8,097 nt of DNA from Cytophagales bacterium (GTDB taxonomy: Bacteria; Bacteroidota; Bacteroidia; Cytophagales; Amoebophilaceae): positions 1-8,097 of the forward strand of contig JAKSDE010000114.1 of NCBI GenBank assembly GCA_022360235.1. Reading direction: 5' to 3'. Position 1 is the stretch's first letter; every line of letters starts with the position of its first letter. Positions 1-5,004 of this stretch are shown piece by piece. The position numbers were made by a program, and so were the translations under genes. The notes beneath the pieces were generated by a model. The model saw only the letters and a program-made list of their open reading frames with translations, ran no database searches and was not told the DNA's origin.

Positions 1-128
1 AGTACATTGTCAGGAGGCTTCACACCTTTACCTGTGCCGCCGATAAACGCATGCTCCCTAACCCTTTTGTCGTTGTTCAAGCAAAGACATCTTTAGCTGT
101 CGGTATCAAGTCCCATTAGTGGGCACAC
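1..128 (-). mobile_element. Group II intron, 5' end (domain I start), runs off window
   Basis: Read on the minus strand, this begins with GTGTGCCC at 128, a typical group II 5' end (GUGYG). It is followed by the small stem CCCA-ctaa-TGGG and then a second small stem GACA/TGTC around 98-79, the same order of helices as at the start of domain I in well-studied bacterial introns. The rest runs on as structured, gene-free sequence to the window edge, so the remaining domains and any intron protein would lie to the left. The 5' exon side is the AT-rich spacer to its right. What is seen is the 5' motif and two stems; that it is a group II intron is inferred from them. Whether the intron is complete cannot be judged here. 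Confidence 0.65.
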
Positions 129-344
129 ACTAGCTACATCATATAGAAGTTAAGGAGAAAAACCTATTATCAAGGAATAGATCGCCTAGTAATACTCCTG
201 CTGCTTAGATAGCTTGCTAATTTTGTTCAGTATTGGTTAATGACACGAAATTAAAAAATATGACAAAAAATATACTCAAAAGTTTGGAAAATCCATAGAA
301 GTCAAGCAACCTTGCGTGCTATCCGTTGACTTAGTTGACTACCC
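129..344. other. AT-rich spacer between two intron fragments, no gene seen
   Basis: About 215 bases that are clearly more AT-rich than the intron-derived DNA on either side. I find no convincing ORF, RNA gene or terminator. On the minus strand it is the 5' exon side of the intron starting at 128, so it may be the target locus of that insertion, but no recognisable coding sequence remains. A short direct repeat (GTTGACTA-like, near 323-342) sits at its right end. Confidence 0.4.
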
Positions 345-620
345 TTTAGGTCGGGCTAGTAACTTTACGTTGACCTTGAAGGCCTCTAACTTTTCTGGTA
401 CTATTCGTCTCCCTTGCCAGCGACTGCCGTTCGGTCACCAGTCCCAAGTCAGCTTGCTTTGGCAGTGCGGTAAAGTTGGAACCGCTATCTACCGCCTTAT
501 GTTTTCGGCTGCCCTTTCGAGCTAGTAGCCTTCGCTTTTTGGGACCTCCTCTGCCCGCTGCATGAGCCATGCAACGGGTTTACCACGTTCACCATTCCAG
601 AGATGCATTGAGTAGGTTGC
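345..620 (-). mobile_element. Group II intron domain I-like fragment
   Basis: Gene-free, higher-GC sequence with strong nested RNA helices on the minus strand. There is an 11-bp stem closing on a three-base loop (554-564 with 568-578). GGCAG/CTGCC (509-513 with 461-465) encloses GCGGTA/TACCGC. GACTG/CAGTC (422-443) encloses a CCG/CGG stem. The phrase GAACGTGGTAAACCC near 576-590 and the GACCGAACGGCAGTC block resemble conserved domain I text of bacterial group II introns, from memory of the family. It begins straight after the 3' end of the domain III-VI fragment, as if that piece were inserted in or fused to another copy. Reading frames that cross it look like shadows of RNA sequence. Assignment to domain I is moderate; that this is structured RNA debris is firmer. 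Confidence 0.5.
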
Positions 621-660
621 TCGAGTAGGCAAGGGGAATCTCACCCCAAGCCCCTCACAC

Positions 661-692
661 AACCGTGCGTGAAACTCTCGCTTCACACGGCT
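661..692 (-). ncRNA. Group II intron domain V, canonical fold
   Basis: The 32 bases fold exactly as domain V. A 7-bp lower stem begins with the catalytic AGC triad (692-690) opposite GTT (663-661). The 3' strand has a two-base CG bulge. A 6-bp upper stem is capped by a GAGA tetraloop of the GNRA type. Every part needed for metal binding and tertiary contact is present, so this copy, unlike the one at 1894-1925, shows no sign of decay in its catalytic heart. This is the firmest RNA call in the window. Confidence 0.8.
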
Positions 693-696
693 GTTA

Positions 697-780
697 TCAT
701 CCATCAGAGAGTGACTGCAGGACTGCGGCTTTGTTCAAAGCCTGCCTTCGGTTCATAGCTCTCTGATTTTGTTTAACCAT
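697..780 (-). CDS. 27-codon ORF in intron domain IV, remnant of intron-protein start
   Basis: The frame reads MVKQNQRAMNRRQALNKAAV and ends seven codons later at a TGA just before domain V. It has a near-perfect ribosome binding site, AAGGAGG seven bases before the ATG. Position between domains III and V is where a group II intron protein begins, and the basic, Arg/Lys/Gln-rich residues would suit the N-terminus of such a protein. The most likely explanation is that almost all of the intron ORF was deleted, leaving its start and stop. Whether any peptide is made is unknown; no function is proposed. Confidence 0.3.
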   Translation of the reverse strand: MVKQNQRAMNRRQALNKAAVLQSLSDG

Positions 781-880
781 AAGGAATCCTCCTTCTTGGG
801 GAAGTTATTTACTCAAGTAATCCTCCTTCTTAGTGAAGTTGTTGCTCCAGTAAACTCCTTCTTTCAGAAGTTGTTACCCA
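780..880 (-). repeat. Three tandem ~32-35-base repeats, each carrying an AAGGAG core
   Basis: The units lie at 780-814, 815-848 and 849-880. On the minus strand each contains AACTTC, then a purine-rich AGAAGGAG core, then a TTAC/TCCTTA tail. The two units nearer the ORF are the most alike (AAGAAGGAGGATT in both) and the outer one has diverged. The last unit places its AAGGAGG correctly in front of the ATG at 780. They lie in domain IV of the intron fragment and probably arose by duplication of the intron ORF's ribosome-binding region. Confidence 0.6.
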
Positions 881-883
881 ATT

Positions 884-1803
884 CTAAACTTGGATGAGTC
901 GACCCCTTCGCTCCACTCCCATTACAGCAGCTTCCACACTACTACGAGTCGATCGCCCACTGGGCGTCGGATAAGACGGCTTGATGAGCAACTTACCACT
1001 ATACTTCTTGATATGCTGACCCAGAAAGTCGAAGCCTTGGTCGATATGGCTTATTTTTGTCTTATTGGGGGACAGCCTTAGGCCTCTTTCTTGTAGGAAG
1101 TTGGCGAGCAGTGGCTGGACTATTTGCTCCTGGAGCTGTTTGTCTTTCCCAGTAACGACAAAGTCGTCGGCAGAACGTATCAGCTTTACTTTGTTCCCTT
1201 TGACATGTTTATGATTCTTTAACAGATCATACATGCCATCCAGGGCCATATTAGCTAGTACTGGAGAGAGGATCCCTCTTTGAGGTGTTCCTGATGAGGA
1301 AGAAGCATACTTGCCTTCTTCCATGATCCCTGCTTGAAGCCTCCCTTGGAGTAGCCTCTTATCCATTGTTACATGGTCTAGGAGCCATTGGTGACTGATG
1401 CCTTCGAAGCATGCTTCGATATCTGCTTCGAGTATCCAGGGCGGTGCAGTTTTCCTTGCTAATACCCTGAAGCCGCTTGCGATCGCATCGGCCGTGCTGC
1501 GTTGAGTTCTAAACCCATCAGAGCAAGGATCTGCTGTTGTTTCTGCCACTGGATCAAGGGCAAGTAAATGTAGTGCCTGCAGGGCTCTAGCTTGCATCGG
1601 CGGTATCCCTAAAGGCCTTTTTTCCCGTTAGCTTTGGGGATGTAAATCCTCCTGACTGGCTTGGGGTGATAGCCTCTTCTATGAAGGGATACTGTTGCTT
1701 GGAATTTTTGCCAAGGAGTGGACCCTGTCTGTCCGTCAATACCCGGGGTTTTCTTCCCCTTGTTTTCTGTCACTCGTTTAACAGCTATTGCCTTAGCTGA
1801 GAA
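884..1803 (-). pseudogene. Group II intron reverse transcriptase, frameshifted and truncated
   Basis: Two frames together give a clear intron-type reverse transcriptase core. The first (1803-1618) reads SAKAIAVKRVTENKGKKTPG, then a GID box and HRRGYHPKPVRRIYIPK. The second (from 1617; open ATG at 1597, 237 codons) continues RPLGIPPMQARALQALHLLA, then WILEADIEACF (first catalytic Asp), GTPQRGILSPVLANMALDG, SADDFVVTG and FDFLGQHIKKYSGKLLIKPS. An A6 run at 1618-1623, where the family reading needs seven, causes the shift. The YADD tyrosine is Ser (codon TCT, 1174-1172), and the usual QGG reads QRG. Homology stops at about 974; the last ~29 codons merely read into domain III of another fragment. 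The N-terminus, maturase (X) domain and any endonuclease domain are missing, so it should be inactive. Confidence 0.8.
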
Positions 1804-1851
1804 TGGGTTCTGTCCTAGCAGAACAATTGTTTACACGACTTCACGTCGCAC
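1804..1851 (-). mobile_element. Group II intron 5' end fragment
   Basis: On the minus strand GTGCGAC starts at 1851 and continues into the small stem CGAC-gtgaa-GTCG, the arrangement seen at group II 5' ends. It abuts the 3' end of a different intron fragment (1852) without a single spare base. Less than 50 bases later the sequence becomes reverse transcriptase coding, so domains I to III of this copy have been lost. The call rests on the 5' motif, the stem and the perfect junction; homology was not searched. Confidence 0.45.
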
Positions 1852-1927
1852 GTCGGGTAAGAAGGTGGTGTTGCCACCACCCCCTCCCCTAAGAACGCAG
1901 CGTGCAAGTTTCCCGGCACTGCCTTTA
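1852..1927 (-). mobile_element. Group II intron domains V-VI, decayed 3' end fragment
   Basis: Domain V is at 1925-1894: lower stem, CG bulge, upper stem and a GAAA tetraloop are recognisable. The strand opposite GTT reads AAG instead of the catalytic AGC triad, and one upper pair is a C-T mismatch, so it looks dead. GTTCTTAGGGG then leads into domain VI (1890-1852), a GGTGGTG/CACCACC stem on a GCAA-type loop, with a branch-point-like A in TTACCCGAC and an AC 3' end. Everything upstream of domain V is missing. It differs in sequence from the 661-692 copy, so two intron types are present. Confidence 0.6.
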
Positions 1928-2131
1928 GATGAGTAGGGTATAATTATATGAATCAAGCATCAAAGCTCACTATTCAAGAGGGAGATGGAATATACAGATC
2001 ACTTTATCAAATGGAGAGTATTTATTCCTGGTGGCAAAGTAACTGGTGTTCCGAACAAATTTTAACCTTTTCTATGAATGTGCTTACAAAAAATAATATT
2101 ACCTATGGCCCTTGGTTTACGTTGGTGTAAT
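1928..2131. other. AT-rich stretch with two unrecognised short ORFs on the plus strand
   Basis: A 60-codon frame (1948-2130, starts MNQASKLTIQEGDGIYRSLY) and an overlapping 26-codon frame (1985-2065, MEYTDHFIKWRVFIPGGKVT) run on the plus strand, opposite to every real gene here. The second has AGGGAG directly against its ATG; the first has no ribosome binding site, and a TATAAT three bases before its ATG is too close to serve it. I recognise neither. The IPGGKVTGVP phrase looks protein-like, so this may be a fragment of a gene broken by the neighbouring intron debris, but it could be chance. Confidence 0.2.
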
Positions 2132-2174
2132 AAAAAATGGGCTATCTGTTAACGCTTCTTTAAAAGAGGTTAAC
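2132..2174 (-). terminator. Probable rho-independent terminator of nadA
   Basis: About 37 bases past the nadA stop, the minus strand carries GTTAAC (2174-2169) and GTTAAC (2153-2148) around an inner TCTT/AAGA stem. Ten bases later comes a run of six T (2137-2132). The gap between stem and T run is longer than in a textbook terminator. An alternative pairing GGG (2176-2174 area) with CCC close to the T run would shorten it. It is well placed for nadA, which has no gene following it on this strand. Confidence 0.4.
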
Positions 2175-2211
2175 CCTAGTGTGTTTAGTCTTTCTTTTTT
2201 CTACCTGTTTG

Positions 2212-3264
2212 CTATGCTATTAATTGAGCAGTATCGAGTTCATGGAGCGGGGTGTTAGAAATTGCTAACATTCTTTTTAGTGGCTTTAAAGCTTTTTTTC
2301 TCAATGATTCACACAGGGTAATCTCGGGCAACTCATACTTAAGGCACAGGTAAAGCTTTTCTAATGTGTTCATTTTCATAAAATGGCATATACTGCAATG
2401 ACACCCATATGTATCGTTTTCTTCATTGACAGGTGCTGGTATAACTTTCTTGTGGGGTGCTTCTTTGGCCATTTGATGTAAAATACCTGCTTCTGTAGCG
2501 ACGATAAACTCCTTTGCTGCGTCATTTTTAACGTAATCAATTAATTTACTGGTTGAGCCAATAAAATGAGCTATTTTTAATATGTGTTCTTCTGACTCAG
2601 GATGGGCAATGAACTTGGCTTGGGGGTGTGCTTTTTTAAGGGCCAGAATTTTATCGAGAGAAAATGTCTCATGGACGATACAACTCCCCTCCCACAGGAG
2701 CATTTCTCTTCCACTTTTCTTGATAAGGTACTTCCCAAGATTTTTATCAGGTGCAAATAGGATAGGCTTATTTTCAGGGATGGCCTGGATGATCTTCAAT
2801 GCGTTAGAAGAAGTGCAAATAATATCGCTCAACGCCTTGATAGCTGCACTACAGTTAATGTAAGAGACGACGACGTGGTCAGGATGTGCTCGTACAAACT
2901 TTTCAAAAACAGGGGGAGGGCAAGATTCAGCTAACGAGCATCCTGCATGGAGATCAGGCAAAATCACTTTTTTCTGCGGGTTGAGAATCTTGGCAGTTTC
3001 TGCCATAAAGTGTACACCTGCAAACACAATCCTATCAGCCGTTGCTTTTTCGGCTTGCTGGGCCAGCTGTAGACTATCTCCTACCACGTCTGCTAGATCT
3101 TGTATAGCATCTTCCTGGTAATAGTGGGCTAGTAAAATCGCATTTTTTTCTTTTTTAAGACGCTTAATTTCATCGATCAAATTGATGTTACTCGCCCCCT
3201 TGCTAGGTAAATATCCATGCTGGGACAACTTCTCTTTGGCCGTATCTAGTATAGTACTATTCAT
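2212..3264 (-). CDS. nadA: Quinolinate synthase A
   Basis: NadA condenses iminoaspartate with dihydroxyacetone phosphate to quinolinate, the second step of de novo NAD synthesis from aspartate; it is cytosolic and uses an oxygen-sensitive [4Fe-4S] cluster. The 350 residues match the family's usual length and triplicated fold. The three cluster cysteines fit motifs [10 protein letters not shown] (C109), [11 protein letters not shown] (C195) and the C288/C290/C293 group in [10 protein letters not shown] (most likely C293). AHYYQ (46-50), [12 protein letters not shown] (83-94) and ICTSSNA (149-155) are family hallmarks. No nadB or nadC is nearby. The ATG at 3264 has no ribosome binding site and overlaps the stop of a six-codon leader ORF (TAATG), so translation may be coupled. 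Starting at the first methionine gives the normal N-terminus (..HYYQ about residue 46). Confidence 0.95.
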   Translation of the reverse strand: MNSTILDTAKEKLSQHGYLPSKGASNINLIDEIKRLKKEKNAILLAHYYQEDAIQDLADVVGDSLQLAQQAEKATADRIVFAGVHFMAETAKILNPQKKVILPDLHAGCSLAESCPPPVFEKFVRAHPDHVVVSYINCSAAIKALSDIICTSSNALKIIQAIPENKPILFAPDKNLGKYLIKKSGREMLLWEGSCIVHETFSLDKILALKKAHPQAKFIAHPESEEHILKIAHFIGSTSKLIDYVKNDAAKEFIVATEAGILHQMAKEAPHKKVIPAPVNEENDTYGCHCSICHFMKMNTLEKLYLCLKYELPEITLCESLRKKALKPLKRMLAISNTPLHELDTAQLIA

Positions 3265-3284
3265 TACTTATTCACAGCTATCAT
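3264..3284 (-). promoter_or_regulatory. Leader mini-ORF MIAVNK overlapping the nadA start
   Basis: AAAGGAG (3298-3292) stands seven bases before an ATG at 3284, the best ribosome binding site near nadA. This ATG opens only six codons (MIAVNK) and stops at TAA, whose last A is the first base of the nadA ATG (TAATG). The layout suggests that ribosomes load here and restart at nadA. No codon run typical of an attenuator peptide is present. A diverged copy of the same 24 bases occurs at 3721-3744. Confidence 0.4.
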
Positions 3285-3304
3285 TCTATTACTCCTTTCT
3301 AGGT

Positions 3305-3338
3305 AAAGAAACACGATGAAACTATATAAAGTTTCTTT
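3305..3338 (-). promoter_or_regulatory. Inverted repeat in the nadA 5' leader
   Basis: AAAGAAAC (3305-3312) pairs with GTTTCTTT (3331-3338). An alternative inner GAAAC (3318-3322) can pair with the same GTTTC (3331-3335), so two mutually exclusive hairpins are possible. It lies 7 to 40 bases upstream of the leader ribosome binding site. It may be a leader-RNA switch or a protein site; the AT-rich content makes chance pairing possible. Confidence 0.25.
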
Positions 3339-3351
3339 GCTAAGGCTAGCA

Positions 3352-3385
3352 CTTTCAAAGAGATGCTATTCTTTATCTTTCAAAG
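3352..3385. promoter_or_regulatory. Two identical 9-bp palindromes upstream of nadA, operator-like
   Basis: CTTTCAAAG occurs at 3352-3360 and again at 3377-3385, a spacing of 25 bases, each a perfect palindrome around a central base. The pair sits about 70-120 bases upstream of the nadA leader ORF, where a promoter is expected. Paired short palindromes suit a dimeric regulator. No regulator gene is in view and I do not recognise the site. Confidence 0.25.
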
Positions 3386-3406
3386 CCCCTGCTTAGAAAA
3401 AAGTAA

Positions 3407-3710
3407 AATTAGTCGACCTTTAATAACGCTCGATGATTCTATTTTTGATGCGTTTGGCAGCAGGCTAAGTTTTTAGTTCCGAGTTCTGAGTTTTAGGTCC
3501 TCCTCTCAGAAGTGACAGGGGGTAAAACAAGGTAGAACTCCACACTGTAATGGCCCCCATTGTGTTGCCTTCTGAACTTCCTGATTCTATCCAACACGCC
3601 AATTTTTGGCCGCACTTCGCTTGGAATTTTAAACATTTTTCAAAGGCAGCTCTCTATGAATTCTATGATAAAAACACAGCATCTAATACTTAATTAAGGG
3701 CCGACTAATT
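3407..3710. mobile_element. Possible MITE-like element or insertion-sequence remnant
   Basis: The left edge (3407-3426, AATTAGTCGACC then TTTAATAA) and the right edge (3690-3710, TTAATTAAGGGCC then GACTAATT) are inverted copies that differ by two substitutions and one indel over about 20 bases. The 304-bp segment between has no ORF worth reporting and includes a small AATGG/CCATT hairpin near 3549-3561. I see no clear target-site duplication. The layout is that of a non-autonomous element or an internally deleted insertion sequence, but it rests on one pair of short repeats. Confidence 0.3.
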
Positions 3711-3720
3711 AACTTGCTCC

Positions 3721-3744
3721 TCATCGCTTATTCGCGACTATCAT
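3721..3744 (-). repeat. Diverged copy of the nadA leader mini-ORF
   Basis: On the minus strand these 24 bases match 3284-3261 at 19 positions without gaps, and all five differences are transitions. Both copies read as a mini-ORF (here MIVANKR, stop TGA), and weak similarity continues upstream (GAAA..AGTA). This copy lacks a good ribosome binding site and no gene starts after it. It lies 10 bases outside the right inverted repeat, so both may belong to one dispersed element. Confidence 0.3.
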
Positions 3745-3801
3745 GCCTACTGCATTTTCACTAACACATGGTGCGACCCTTGCTATTAAGCGATTCTTTT
3801 A

Positions 3802-4047
3802 TCAATCATAATCTTCCTCATCCTCATCTTCAGGTCTTTGTTTACCTAAGATGGCCCACACTAACGCGACAATCCAAAAAATAACGGTTATCCCTAAAAA
3901 GATATTTAAAGCGAGTAATCGCCAGAACTTATGGTGGTCTCTTTCATAAGCAATGATACTAGGAAGAAAGTATATGGTAGGTGCAGCCATACTTGCAATA
4001 ATGGCTCCTATCACTTTCAGCAATTCTATAAATTCAGGTTTTGTCAT
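3802..4047 (-). CDS. Small membrane protein, superinfection-immunity family
   Basis: The 81 residues hold two membrane segments (about 12-33 and 43-67) and end in a highly acidic tail (EDEDEEDYD). The signature YFLPSIIAYERDH, followed by LLALNIFLGITVIFWIVALVWAILG, fits the superinfection-immunity (T4 Imm-like) family, where the fold is YFLPxIIA..R.....LNxxLGWTxIGWIxAL. In phage T4 the namesake protein blocks DNA entry by a second phage; chromosomal members in bacteria are common and mostly uncharacterised, so defence is not established. The gene starts 58 bases past atpG in the same direction and may be read through from the atp operon. No ribosome binding site is evident, as is common in Bacteroidota. 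The usual LGWT reads LGIT here. Confidence 0.75.
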   Translation of the reverse strand: MTKPEFIELLKVIGAIIASMAAPTIYFLPSIIAYERDHHKFWRLLALNIFLGITVIFWIVALVWAILGKQRPEDEDEEDYD

Positions 4048-4105
4048 AAGCTACTCTATTTTAAATTGTAAAGAAAATGATTTATTCTACATTTTCCCAA
4101 AATAC

Positions 4106-4984
4106 TTATACACGCGAAAGCGCCTCTGCTCCTGCAACAATCTCTATAATTTCTTTTGTAATAGCAGTTTGGCGTGTTCTATTGTAAGTAAGCGAAAGTT
4201 CTTTTAATAATTCATCCGCATTATCAGTAGCTTTGCTCATCGCTGTCATTCTAGCACCCTGTTCTGAAGCATTAGATTCGAGCAAAGCTTTGTAAAATTG
4301 AGTTTTTAATAATTGAGGAACAAGTTTTTCTACTATATAATCTTTTGTTGGTTCGTAAATATAGTCAATTATTTTGCCATTTCCTTCATTTTTGGGGGGA
4401 GGGATGATTGGCAAGAACTGTTCGACTTTGAGTACTTGCGTAGCTATATGCTTAAATTCACTATAGACCAATATTACTCGGTCGTAAGTTTTTGTTTGGA
4501 AGGCTTCTACTATAAATTCCGATGCTTTTCTAGTGTGTTCAAAGTTTAAATGACGGAGTAGCATAGCATAATCTTTAATAAGCGTAAAGTTTCTTTTTTG
4601 AAAATAATCGAATGCCTTTTTGCCGATAGGAAGTAAAGTAACCTGTTGAAGCGATAATTTACAGGTTTCCTGGATGTAGCTAAGTGTTTTTTTGAAGACA
4701 TTTATATTAAAAGCACCACAAAGCCCTCTATCAGAACTGATTACTACAAGCAGGAGCTTATTCATCGGTCGCTCTTGAGTGTAAGCCTTGACTAGCTCTT
4801 GCTCGATACGCGCCAGAATGTTTCCTAAGATTGTTGTTAGCTTTTCGGCATAGGGGCGTAGTTGAAGAATTTGGCTATGCGCTTTACCCAACTTTGCTGC
4901 AGCAACCATCTTCATGGCTTTTGTAATCTGCTGTGTAGCAGTGACTGATTTTATCCGATTTCTTACTTCTTTGATATTAGCCAT
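4106..4984 (-). CDS. atpG: F1Fo-ATP synthase gamma subunit
   Basis: Gamma is the central rotating stalk of F1, coupling c-ring rotation to catalysis in the alpha3-beta3 head. The protein is 292 residues, the family's normal size. The N-terminal coiled coil opens MANIKEVRNRIKSV and TKAMKMVAAAKL (21-32). The Rossmann-like middle has SSDRGLCGAFN (83-93). The C-terminal signature EQGARMTAMSKATDNA (241-256) is complete, followed by the returning helix. It begins 20 bases after the atpA stop without a clear ribosome binding site, so coupling to atpA is likely. In many bacteria atpD and atpC come next; here they do not, and the following gene is the small immunity-family protein. Confidence 0.96.
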   Translation of the reverse strand: MANIKEVRNRIKSVTATQQITKAMKMVAAAKLGKAHSQILQLRPYAEKLTTILGNILARIEQELVKAYTQERPMNKLLLVVISSDRGLCGAFNINVFKKTLSYIQETCKLSLQQVTLLPIGKKAFDYFQKRNFTLIKDYAMLLRHLNFEHTRKASEFIVEAFQTKTYDRVILVYSEFKHIATQVLKVEQFLPIIPPPKNEGNGKIIDYIYEPTKDYIVEKLVPQLLKTQFYKALLESNASEQGARMTAMSKATDNADELLKELSLTYNRTRQTAITKEIIEIVAGAEALSRV

Positions 4985-5004
4985 TTATTTTACTATATAC
5001 GCGT

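Larger units (their letters stand above)
620..960 (-). mobile_element. Group II intron 3' half: domains III, IV (short), V and VI
   Basis: On the minus strand this starts with a domain III-like block at about 957-890: ACTCGTAGTAGTG, then AATGGGAGTGGAGCGAAGG, text typical of the domain III region just upstream of the intron ORF. A short domain IV follows (about 890-697), holding only three 35-base repeats and a 27-codon ORF instead of a full reverse transcriptase. Domain V is at 692-661 and domain VI at about 657-621, with an unpaired A in ..CCTACTCG.. seven bases or so from the presumed 3' end near 620. The expected 3' terminal AY is not clean here (..CTCGAG). The right-hand edge joins directly to the reverse transcriptase pseudogene. 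The piece could be a deletion derivative, ORF-less but with an intact catalytic core at its 3' end. Confidence 0.65.

Noticed and set aside
346..704. Two overlapping minus-strand frames (346-570 and 522-704) that look protein-like
   Set aside because: They cross domain V, domain VI and the nested helices of the domain I-like piece, so the sequence is explained as structured RNA; neither has a ribosome site or a recognisable family.
780..880. CRISPR array
   Set aside because: The three units are contiguous with no unique spacers, and they sit inside intron domain IV.
1718..1936. 72-codon plus-strand frame
   Set aside because: It is antisense to the reverse transcriptase pseudogene and the intron domain V-VI fragment, whose signals are much stronger.
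2582..2863. 93-codon plus-strand frame
   Set aside because: It is a shadow of nadA, whose motifs and length are complete on the other strand.
3316..3396. Plus-strand 26-codon frame starting MKLYKVSLLRLALSKRCYSL
   Set aside because: It has no clear ribosome site, ends quickly, and lies across the inverted repeat and palindromes of the nadA upstream region; no family recognised.
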